From: Pseudomonadota bacterium
Lineage (GTDB): Bacteria; Pseudomonadota; Alphaproteobacteria; Rhizobiales; Devosiaceae
Length of the DNA stretch: 5,327 nucleotides
Assembly (NCBI GenBank): GCA_023433985.1
Contig: JAEYTN010000603.1
Location: 1-5,327, forward strand
Reading direction: 5' to 3'
Positions 1-5,327 of the stretch are shown here, one piece after another. The notes beneath the pieces are model-generated. The model was not told the DNA's origin. It saw only the letters and a program-made list of their open reading frames with translations, and made no database searches. Within the stretch, counting starts at the first letter, position 1. The number at the start of each line of letters is the position of its first letter. A program made the translations under genes and the position numbers.

Positions 1-746
1 TCATCATCCCGGTGCTCAACCAGCTCGCCATGCGCGCCGGCAACCGTGTCGCGCCGATCGACCGGCTCGACCTCAACCGCAGCTTCCCCGGCGACCCGGA
101 AGGCACGCCGACGCAGATGCTCGCCCACTGGGTCGCGACGCGGCTCGTGCCGCTCGTCGATGCGGTGGTGGATTCGCACACCGGCGGCTCCTACACGACA
201 TGGATCCCGCTGGTGATGATGCATCCGGTCGCGGACAAGGCGCAGTACGAGAAGACGCTCGACCTCATCAAGGCGATGCGGCCCCCGCTCGGGGTCGTGC
301 TCAATGAGAGCGAAAAGCCGGGCATGTTCGACACCTTCGTCGAGCGCCAGGGCAAGGTGTTTGTGTGCGCCGAGTACGGCGGCGGCACCATGACCATGCC
401 GACCCTTGCGGTCGCCGGCGTCTGCCTGCGCAACGCCTTGCGCCACTTCGGCATGCTGGCGGGCGAGCTGGAAACCTGCGACTGGCCGTTCGGCCCGCGC
501 ATCATGCAGTCGCCCGACCTCGAATGGGCGGTCGCCGCCACTCAGGCCGGTATCTACGAGCCGATCGTTGAGCTGGGCGAGCCGGTCGAGAAGGGCCAGC
601 TGCTGGGCTATGTCCACCCGATCGACGACCTGACGATCGATCCTGCGCCGGCCTATGCGCCGATCGACGGCGTGCTGTTCTTCCGCCCGGCATCTGCCCG
701 GGTCGAGGTCGGCACCCGCCTCGGCATGGTCTGCCGGGACCTCTAG
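1..746 (+). CDS. Succinylglutamate desuccinylase/aspartoacylase-family zinc deacylase (C-terminal part, 5' end cut by window)
   Basis: This is the 3' portion of a gene entering from the left edge. The reading frame is open from base 3 (247 residues visible, TAG at 744-746), and the GTG at 12 is internal, not a start. Visible family marks are the P-I-D-R-L-D-L-N-R-x-F-P-G block encoded at about 54-98, D-S-H-T-G-G with its His (codon 177-179) as the expected third zinc ligand, and A-E-Y-G-G-G with its Glu (codon 372-374) as the expected catalytic base. The first zinc pair (HxxE) would lie upstream of the window. The last 65 or so residues, from G-I-Y-E-P-I onward, form the beta-rich C-terminal domain typical of the bacterial branch that includes N-acetyl-diaminobutyrate deacetylase (DoeB). 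The family hydrolyses N-acyl amino acids in the cytoplasm. The exact substrate cannot be read from the sequence. The gene converges on the minus-strand operon and shares its terminator region, so a common pathway is possible but unproven. Confidence 0.88.
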   Translation, partial: IIPVLNQLAMRAGNRVAPIDRLDLNRSFPGDPEGTPTQMLAHWVATRLVPLVDAVVDSHTGGSYTTWIPLVMMHPVADKAQYEKTLDLIKAMRPPLGVVLNESEKPGMFDTFVERQGKVFVCAEYGGGTMTMPTLAVAGVCLRNALRHFGMLAGELETCDWPFGPRIMQSPDLEWAVAATQAGIYEPIVELGEPVEKGQLLGYVHPIDDLTIDPAPAYAPIDGVLFFRPASARVEVGTRLGMVCRDL

Positions 747-769
747 GTCCCCTACAGCACCGAAGAACG

Positions 770-799
770 AAAGAGGGGCCAGGTGGCCCCTCTTTTTTT
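770..799 (+). terminator. Rho-independent terminator between convergent genes, probably bidirectional
   Basis: A perfect 9-bp GC-rich stem (AGAGGGGCC at 772-780 with GGCCCCTCT at 785-793) closes a 4-nt AGGT loop. Two more A-T pairs extend it at the base (770-771 with 794-795). On the plus strand it runs into seven T's (793-799), a classic intrinsic terminator 25 nt after the deacylase stop. On the minus strand the same hairpin is followed by a weaker T-rich tail (TTTCGTTCTT), so it can probably also end the four-gene operon, whose last stop codon is at 818-820. An outer CGAAG (761-765)/CTTCG (802-806) match could lengthen the structure. Confidence 0.92.
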
Positions 800-817
800 G
801 CCTTCGCTCGTGTCCGG

Positions 818-1873
818 CTAGAGTTCGGCTTCGATGGCCGCCGCCACCGCTGCGGTAGTGTCGCTGCCCCCCATGTCGGGGGTGAGGCAGGTGCCCGCGG
901 CGGTCACGCGCTCGATGGCGTCCATGATCGACCGCGACGCATCGGCAAGGCCCAGATGCGACAGCATCATCGCTGCCGACCAGATGGCCGCGATCGGATT
1001 GGCGAGGCCCTTGCCGGCAATGTCGGGTGCCGAGCCGTGCACCGGCTCGAACATCGAGAGCCCGCCATCAACCGGATTGATGTTGGCCGAGGCGGCAAAG
1101 CCGAGACCGCCCTGGATAGCGGCGCCGAGATCGGTGAGGATGTCGCCGAAGAGGTTCGAGCCGACCACCACGTCGAGGCTCTGCGGTGCAGTGACGAACC
1201 GCGCCGCCATCGCATCGATATGGTACCGCGTCACCTCGACATCCGGGTACTCGGCCGCCAGGGCTTCGGTCACCTCGTCCCAGAAGACCATGGAGTGCCG
1301 CTGGGCATTCGACTTGGTCACCGAGGCCAGCTTGCCGCGTCGCTGGCGGGCGCGTTCGAAGCCGTAGCGGAGAATCCGCTCGACCCCGTGGCGGGTGAAG
1401 ATCGACGTCTCCACCGCCACTTCCTGCGCCGTACCGCGATGCACGCGTCCGCCGGCGCCGGAATACTCGCCCTCGGTATTCTCGCGAATGCAGAGGATGT
1501 CGAACTCAGCCGTCCGGAGCGGCCCGCTGACGCCCTTGAGCAGGCGGTGCGGACGCTCGTTGACGTAGAGGTCGAAGGCCTTGCGGATCGGCAGCAGCAG
1601 CCCGTGCAGCGAGACGTCGTCGGGCACCCGGCTCGGCCAGCCGACCGCGCCGAGAAAGATGGTGTCGAAGGCGCGAAGCTGCTCGATGCCGTCCTCGGGC
1701 AGCATGCGACCGTGCTCGAGATAGTACTCGCAGCTCCAGGGGAAGCTGGTCACGGCAAGCTCCGTCCCGGCGGCCTCCGCCGCCTTGCCGGCGATGCGCA
1801 GGGCCAGATCCGTCACTTCCACGCCGATGCCGTCGCCGGCAATGGCGGCGACTTTCAAGATCCGGTTGGTCAA
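818..1873 (-). CDS. Tartrate/D-malate/3-isopropylmalate dehydrogenase-family NAD-dependent beta-decarboxylating dehydrogenase
   Basis: This gene encodes 351 residues from a TTG start, close to the usual 350-360 for tartrate and D-malate dehydrogenases. The family oxidises a 2-hydroxyacid bearing a 3-carboxylate and decarboxylates it, using NAD and Mg2+/Mn2+ in the cytoplasm. Motifs include A-G-D-G-I-G (12-17), L-L-L-P-I-R (92-97), the N-E-R-P segment (105-108), R130 and Y137 in the R-E-N-T-E-G-E-Y block, K187 in V-T-K-S-N-A, metal aspartates D220, D244 and D248, and the NAD loop H-G-S-A-P-D-I-A-G-K-G (279-289). The sequence resembles the tartrate/D-malate branch far more than leucine-pathway LeuB, and no leuC or leuD is present. 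Plausible substrates are tartrate, D-malate or 3-methylmalate; I cannot choose. The TTG at 1873-1871 follows the ETF-QO stop by 5 nt, with a weak AGGA 10 nt upstream. A second in-frame TTG at 1858-1856 would give 346 aa. It is the last gene of the operon. Confidence 0.9.
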   Translation of the reverse strand: MTNRILKVAAIAGDGIGVEVTDLALRIAGKAAEAAGTELAVTSFPWSCEYYLEHGRMLPEDGIEQLRAFDTIFLGAVGWPSRVPDDVSLHGLLLPIRKAFDLYVNERPHRLLKGVSGPLRTAEFDILCIRENTEGEYSGAGGRVHRGTAQEVAVETSIFTRHGVERILRYGFERARQRRGKLASVTKSNAQRHSMVFWDEVTEALAAEYPDVEVTRYHIDAMAARFVTAPQSLDVVVGSNLFGDILTDLGAAIQGGLGFAASANINPVDGGLSMFEPVHGSAPDIAGKGLANPIAAIWSAAMMLSHLGLADASRSIMDAIERVTAAGTCLTPDMGGSDTTAAVAAAIEAEL

Positions 1874-1878
1874 AGCGG

Positions 1879-3534
1879 TTACATCCTGACGTAGTTGGGA
1901 CCGCCGCCGCCTTCGGGCGGCACCCAGGTAATGTTCTGGGCCGGGTCCTTGATGTCGCAAGTCTTGCAGTGGAGGCAGTTCTGCGCGTTGATGGTCAGGC
2001 TGGCATCGGCCCCCTGCCCCATCCACTCATAGACGCCCGCCGGGCAATAGCGCTGGCTTGGGCCGGCAAAGCGGCCCAGCTCCGTCTGCCGCTGCCGCTC
2101 CATGTCGGCGACGCGCAGGTGGGCTGGCTGGTCTTCGCTGTGGTTGGTGTTGGAGACGAACACCGACGACAGGCGGTCGAAGCTCAGCACATTGTCCGGC
2201 TTCGGATAGTCGATCGGCCGATGCCTGGCGGCCGGCTCGGTTGCCTCGTGGTCGGCCTTGCGGTGGCGGAGCGTGCCGAAGGGCGAGGCTCCGATGATCG
2301 TCTGGACCCACATGTCGAAGCCGCTCAGCGCCGTGCCGAGCAGCGTGCAGAAGCGCGACAGCAGCGGCTTGGCGTTGCGCACCGGCCAGAGGTCGCGCCG
2401 CACCGGACCGGCGGCGATGGCCGCGGAATATTCGGCCAGTTCGTCATGGCTGCGGCCGGCCGACAGGGCGGCTGCGATAGCGTTGCCCGCCGCGATACCC
2501 GAAAGCATGGCATTGTGGCTGCCCTTGATGCGCGGCACGTTGACGAAGCCGGCGCTGTCGCCGACCAGCAGCCCGCCGGGGAACACCAGCTTGGGCACCG
2601 ACTGCCAGCCACCTTCGCTGATGGCGCGGGCGCCATAATGCAAACGCTCGCCGCCCTTCAGGGTCGCCGCGATAAGCGGATGCGTCTTGAACCGCTGGAA
2701 CTCCTCGAAGGGCGACAGGTAGGGGTTGGCATAGTTGAGATGCACCACGAACCCGACGACCACCTGGCCGTTGGCATCGTGGTAGAGGAACGAACCGCCG
2801 CCGGTGCGATCATCGAGGGGCCAGCCGAGCGTGTGCTGCACCAAGCCGGGCCGATGCCTATCCGAGGGCACGCGCCAGACTTCCTTGAGCCCCAGTCCGT
2901 ATTTCTGCGGTTCGCGCCCCTGGTCGAGCCCGAACCGGGCGATGGCCTGCTTGGTGAGCGAGCCGCGCGCCCCCTCGGCAAGCACCACGTAACTGGCGAG
3001 CAGCTCCATGCCCGGGGCGTAGTTGCCGCCCGGTTCGCCGTTCCTGCCGATGCCGGCATCCCCCGTGGCGACGCCGATCACCCCGCCGTTCTCGTCGACC
3101 AGGAGCTCTGTGGCGGCGAAGCCGGGAAAGATCTCGACGCCGAGTTCCTCGGCCTTCCTGGCCAGCCACACCGTCACTTCGCCGAGCGACACGACGAAGT
3201 TGCCGTGGTTCGACATCAGCGGCGGCATGCACCAGCCGGGCAAGCGGAGGCTGCCGCTCCGGGTGAGGAAGTAGAAATCGTCCTGCGTCACCGGCGCGCG
3301 CGCGAAATCGGCCTCGGTGCGCCAATCGGGGAACAGGGCGTCGAGCCCCGACGGATCGATCACCGCGCCCGAGAGAATGTGTCCGCCGGGCTCGGCGGCC
3401 TTTTCGATGACCAGCACCTGGGCGTCCGGTGCCCGCTGCTTCAGGCTGATTGCGGTCGCAAGACCTGCCGGACCACCGCCGACCACGACGATGTCGACTG
3501 CCATCTGCTCGCGCGGCGGCCGGTCCATGCTCAT
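1879..3534 (-). CDS. Electron transfer flavoprotein-ubiquinone oxidoreductase (ETF-QO)
   Basis: This 551-residue protein is full length for bacterial ETF-QO. It accepts electrons from reduced ETF through FAD and a [4Fe-4S] cluster and reduces ubiquinone at the inner membrane. The N-terminus has the dinucleotide-binding fold (V-V-V-G-G-G-P-A-G at about 16-24), followed by H-I-L-S-G-A-V-I-D (52-60), M-G-P-free ETF-QO core blocks such as G-G-G-S-F-L-Y-H and the F-V-N-V-P-R-I-K-G-S-H-N-A-M segment. The C-terminal ferredoxin-like domain supplies Cys497 (Y-C-P-A-G-V-Y-E-W) and Cys520, Cys523 and Cys526 (C-L-H-C-K-T-C-D-I-K-D-P), and the protein ends in the characteristic P-P-E-G-G-G-G-P-N-Y. All four cluster cysteines are intact. 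The start chosen is the ATG overlapping the upstream lyase stop (ATGA). In-frame ATGs at residues 3 and 11 are alternatives, residue 11 being closest to the FAD motif. No ETF subunit genes or partner dehydrogenase are in the window; its position inside a catabolic operon suggests a dedicated paralogue. Confidence 0.96.
   Translation of the reverse strand: MSMDRPPREQMAVDIVVVGGGPAGLATAISLKQRAPDAQVLVIEKAAEPGGHILSGAVIDPSGLDALFPDWRTEADFARAPVTQDDFYFLTRSGSLRLPGWCMPPLMSNHGNFVVSLGEVTVWLARKAEELGVEIFPGFAATELLVDENGGVIGVATGDAGIGRNGEPGGNYAPGMELLASYVVLAEGARGSLTKQAIARFGLDQGREPQKYGLGLKEVWRVPSDRHRPGLVQHTLGWPLDDRTGGGSFLYHDANGQVVVGFVVHLNYANPYLSPFEEFQRFKTHPLIAATLKGGERLHYGARAISEGGWQSVPKLVFPGGLLVGDSAGFVNVPRIKGSHNAMLSGIAAGNAIAAALSAGRSHDELAEYSAAIAAGPVRRDLWPVRNAKPLLSRFCTLLGTALSGFDMWVQTIIGASPFGTLRHRKADHEATEPAARHRPIDYPKPDNVLSFDRLSSVFVSNTNHSEDQPAHLRVADMERQRQTELGRFAGPSQRYCPAGVYEWMGQGADASLTINAQNCLHCKTCDIKDPAQNITWVPPEGGGGPNYVRM
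3531..3534 (-). other. ATGA stop/start overlap joining lyase and ETF-QO genes
   Basis: On the minus strand the ATG of ETF-QO (3534-3532) shares bases with the TGA of the lyase (3533-3531). No good Shine-Dalgarno sequence precedes this ATG, so ETF-QO translation probably depends on ribosomes finishing the lyase. This supports the start choice and joint expression. Confidence 0.85.
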
Positions 3535-4769
3535 TCGAGCACCCGGTGCAAGGTGATGGTGCGCTCCATTTCGTTGCGCATCAGCATGAGAGCCGCGTCG
3601 CCTCCTAGGCCGGGCTTGCCCAGGAGGAAGTCTGGGCCGCAGGCGATGCCGATATGGCTGGTGATGCGTGCGGCCTGGTCGGTGTCGTTGGCGGTGCCTC
3701 CGAGGCAGCAGCCCAGCCCGATGGAGCGGCAGTAGTTGATAGCCTCGATGGTGTTGGTGAGCCCGCCGAGGTCTGGCGCCTTGATCTGGACGAAGTCGGC
3801 GGCGCCGGCCTCGCCGAAGCGGCGGATGTCGTCGAGCGTGTTGCACCACTCGTCGACGATCACGCGGACCGAGAGACCCGCCGCCCGGATCGCCTCGCGC
3901 AACTCGCGATAATGGCTGATCTGCTGCTCCATCGTGGCAGCGACGATCGGCGACTCGATGAAGAGCCGGTAGGGCGCTGCCGCCGCTTCCACCCGCGCCA
4001 GATATCCGACGATGGCGGAGATGTCGCAGTCGAACAGCTCTCCGATCGTACCGTAGGTGTCGAGATGGATGGTCGGCCGATAGTCGGGCGCGCCCACCTC
4101 GTCGATGCGCCTCGAGAGCGAAGCGGCGTAGTCGATCAGCTTGCCGCCATCGCGGCCGAGGTCGGCCTCGACCACAGTGAAGCTCGCATGCGGCAGCAGT
4201 TCCGCCTGCTTCATGATCATGCGATCGAGCACGAACGGATCGGTCTTGGGGATCGAGACGAGGATCGGCACGCGCTGCTGGCCGGGCGTCGTGCCGTATT
4301 CCTCGGCGATCACCTGCGCCATGGTCTGCCGGCGCGCGAGCGAGCTGGCATGCAGCAGGGCCTGGCTGAGGCCGTAGCGCAGCGCGGTGTGAAGCGACTT
4401 GCCGTCGACCGTCAGCGCGTCGACCTCTTCGGCCAGATGGCGGAACACGCTGACCTCGCGGCCGACGAGGAGCGGGGCGACTACGGTTCGGATCGTCTCG
4501 ACATGCTCATCCGGATCGAACAGGCGATCCCGCCCTGCGGCGCCGGCGAAGATCACGTCGAGACAGTCGCCGAACGCGACCAGTCCATCGCTCAGCTTGA
4601 GCATCACGGAGAGGACGCGCCCCGTCTGGGAGATCTCCCTGAAACCCGGCGTCACCGCCTTGCCATCATAGAAGAAGCCGTTCGGCGGCGCGCCGGTCTT
4701 GATGCCGGCCAGATCCTTGTGGGCGAAGCCGTTCAGGCCGACCGTCGAGACAATGGACTCGATACGCAC
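3531..4769 (-). CDS. 3-Methylaspartate ammonia-lyase-like enzyme (enolase superfamily), divergent substrate pocket
   Basis: This 412-residue protein matches the usual 413 of methylaspartate ammonia-lyase (MAL), which eliminates ammonia from (2S,3S)-3-methylaspartate to give mesaconate. It aligns with almost no gaps to my recollection of the Clostridium tetanomorphum enzyme. Metal ligands are D237 (H-L-D-T-Y-G), E272 (I-E-S-P) and D306 (V-D-E-W-C-N). The catalytic base is K330 in Q-I-K-A-P-D-L-G-G, and H194 of L-P-H is kept, as are T359 and L383. Two substrate-contacting glutamines of known MALs (Q73, Q172) correspond here to I73 and S172, and C361 to A360. Fold and chemistry are therefore well supported, but the exact substrate is doubtful: an N-substituted or otherwise modified aspartate is possible. 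The start is a GTG with an excellent GGAGG 6 nt upstream. It follows the aminotransferase by 11 nt and overlaps ETF-QO by 4 nt. No glutamate mutase genes are visible. Confidence 0.9.
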   Translation of the reverse strand: MRIESIVSTVGLNGFAHKDLAGIKTGAPPNGFFYDGKAVTPGFREISQTGRVLSVMLKLSDGLVAFGDCLDVIFAGAAGRDRLFDPDEHVETIRTVVAPLLVGREVSVFRHLAEEVDALTVDGKSLHTALRYGLSQALLHASSLARRQTMAQVIAEEYGTTPGQQRVPILVSIPKTDPFVLDRMIMKQAELLPHASFTVVEADLGRDGGKLIDYAASLSRRIDEVGAPDYRPTIHLDTYGTIGELFDCDISAIVGYLARVEAAAAPYRLFIESPIVAATMEQQISHYRELREAIRAAGLSVRVIVDEWCNTLDDIRRFGEAGAADFVQIKAPDLGGLTNTIEAINYCRSIGLGCCLGGTANDTDQAARITSHIGIACGPDFLLGKPGLGGDAALMLMRNEMERTITLHRVLE

Positions 4770-4775
4770 GTTTGG

Positions 4776-4780
4776 CCTCC
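4776..4780 (-). promoter_or_regulatory. Strong Shine-Dalgarno site for the lyase GTG start
   Basis: On the minus strand, GGAGG (4780-4776) lies 6 nt before the GTG at 4769-4767 and directly abuts the TGA stop of the aminotransferase (4783-4781), reading TGAGGAGG. This fixes the non-ATG start of the lyase and implies that terminating ribosomes can re-initiate there. Confidence 0.88.
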
Positions 4781-5327
4781 TCAGCCCTTCATCACCTCGG
4801 CGGCGACCTTGTCGACGGCCGTCTTCGCCATCGCCACGACCCGATCGACCTCGTCGCGGGTGATGACCAGCGGCGGCGCGAAGCCCAGGATGTCGCCGTT
4901 CGGCATGGCGCGGGCGATCAGGCCTTCGGCCAGCGCCGCAGCCGAAACCTTGCCGCCCACCCCGCGGGCGGGCTCGAAGAAGGTCTTGGTCTCCTTGTCG
5001 GCGACGAACTCGAGCGCTGCCATCAGGCCGACGCCGCGCACTTCGCCCACCATCGGATGGCCATCGAAGGTTTCGTGCAGGCGCTGCTGGAAATAGGCGC
5101 CGGTCTCGCGGGCGTTGCCGGTGAGGTCCTCGCCATCGACGATGTCGAGGTTGGCGTTGGCCGCCGCGGCGCAGAGCGGATGGGCCGAATAGGTCCAGCC
5201 ATGGCCCATGGCGCCCATCTTGTCGTTACCTTGGGTCAGCACGTTCCAGACGCGCTCGCCGACGATGCTACCCGAGAGCGGCAGGTAGGCCGAGGTCACG
5301 CCCTTGGCGATGGTGATGATGTCCGGG
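4781..5327 (-). CDS. Class III (omega-type) PLP-dependent aminotransferase, C-terminal part; 5' end beyond the right edge
   Basis: The C-terminal 181 residues of a class III aminotransferase are visible, and the frame is open to the right edge; the GTG at 5299 is internal. The PLP-binding lysine lies just inside the window (codon 5305-5303) in I-T-I-A-K-G-V-T-S-A-Y, preceded by the P-D-I-I segment. Downstream come G-H-G-W-T-Y-S-A-H-P, the phosphate-contacting and helix region, G-E-V-R-G-V-G-L-M-A-A-L-E-F-V, and F-A-P-P-L-V-I-T near the end, the classic small-domain motif. The style fits omega-aminotransferases acting on terminal amines or beta-amino acids (taurine-, putrescine- or beta-alanine-pyruvate type) rather than acetylornithine aminotransferase, but the N-terminal substrate pocket is missing, so the donor is undecided. 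It is the first visible gene of the operon, and its TGA is followed at once by the lyase ribosome binding site. The operon promoter must lie outside the window. Confidence 0.93.
   Translation of the reverse strand, partial: PDIITIAKGVTSAYLPLSGSIVGERVWNVLTQGNDKMGAMGHGWTYSAHPLCAAAANANLDIVDGEDLTGNARETGAYFQQRLHETFDGHPMVGEVRGVGLMAALEFVADKETKTFFEPARGVGGKVSAAALAEGLIARAMPNGDILGFAPPLVITRDEVDRVVAMAKTAVDKVAAEVMKG

Noticed and set aside
818..1873. Assignment as leucine-pathway 3-isopropylmalate dehydrogenase (leuB)
   Set aside because: The specificity segment (L-L-L-P-I-R, Y-V-N) and the S-G-A-G-G-R block resemble tartrate/D-malate dehydrogenases, and no leucine genes are adjacent.
956..1894. Plus-strand open frame (312 codons) opposite the dehydrogenase
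   Set aside because: The composition is that of a shadow frame, and the opposite strand encodes all the conserved dehydrogenase motifs.
1874..2026. 51-codon upstream extension of the dehydrogenase frame
   Set aside because: It overlaps the conserved ETF-QO cysteine-cluster domain in another frame and lies before the natural family start; out-of-frame reading of ETF-QO.
1969..3735. Long plus-strand open frame (588 codons) opposite ETF-QO
   Set aside because: It is antisense to a clear full-length ETF-QO. The translation is rich in Arg, Ala, Gly and His with no recognisable domain, as expected from high-GC shadow frames.
3535..3849. 105-codon upstream extension of the ETF-QO frame
   Set aside because: It lies inside the lyase gene, is Arg/His-rich low-complexity, and precedes the normal ETF-QO N-terminus at the ATGA overlap.
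3654..5096. Long plus-strand open frame (480 codons) opposite the lyase and aminotransferase
   Set aside because: It runs across two well-supported minus-strand genes and their junction, has no family motifs and no convincing ribosome binding site; a GC-driven shadow.
5297..5299. GTG as the start of a short aminotransferase
   Set aside because: It is within the conserved A-K-G-V-T-S block two codons after the PLP lysine; the open frame continues to the window edge, so the gene is cut by the window rather than truncated.

Overview
The window is GC-rich (about 65% by eye), is almost fully coding and uses strongly G/C-ending codons. Protein motifs look alphaproteobacterial, probably Hyphomicrobiales (Rhizobiales). 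That placement is an inference from sequence style, not a database result.

Layout. Positions 1-746 (+) hold the C-terminal part of a zinc-dependent deacylase of the succinylglutamate desuccinylase/aspartoacylase family, cut by the left edge. Positions 747-817 are a short convergent intergenic gap with a strong hairpin terminator. From the right edge back to 818, four genes lie on the minus strand in one tightly packed operon. In transcription order they are: a class III PLP aminotransferase (cut by the right edge, with its PLP lysine just inside); a 3-methylaspartate ammonia-lyase-like enzyme of the enolase superfamily (412 aa, GTG start); an electron transfer flavoprotein-ubiquinone oxidoreductase (ETF-QO, 551 aa); and a tartrate/D-malate/3-isopropylmalate dehydrogenase-type beta-decarboxylating dehydrogenase (351 aa, probable TTG start). 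The junctions are an 11-nt gap, a 4-nt ATGA overlap and a 5-nt gap, so transcription as one unit and translational coupling are very likely.

How the genes may work together. The operon combines a transaminase, a carbon-nitrogen lyase acting on an aspartate-like amino acid, an oxidative decarboxylase for a malate-like hydroxyacid, and the enzyme that passes electrons from reduced ETF to ubiquinone. This looks like an aerobic catabolic route for an amino-dicarboxylic acid or an N- or C-substituted aspartate. The convergent deacylase could release the amino acid from an acylated form. I do not recognise this gene combination as a described pathway. The lyase keeps the catalytic and metal residues of methylaspartate ammonia-lyase but appears to have replaced two substrate-contacting glutamines (I73, S172), which suggests its substrate is not plain 3-methylaspartate. 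No mobile elements, RNA genes, CRISPR arrays or notable repeats were seen.
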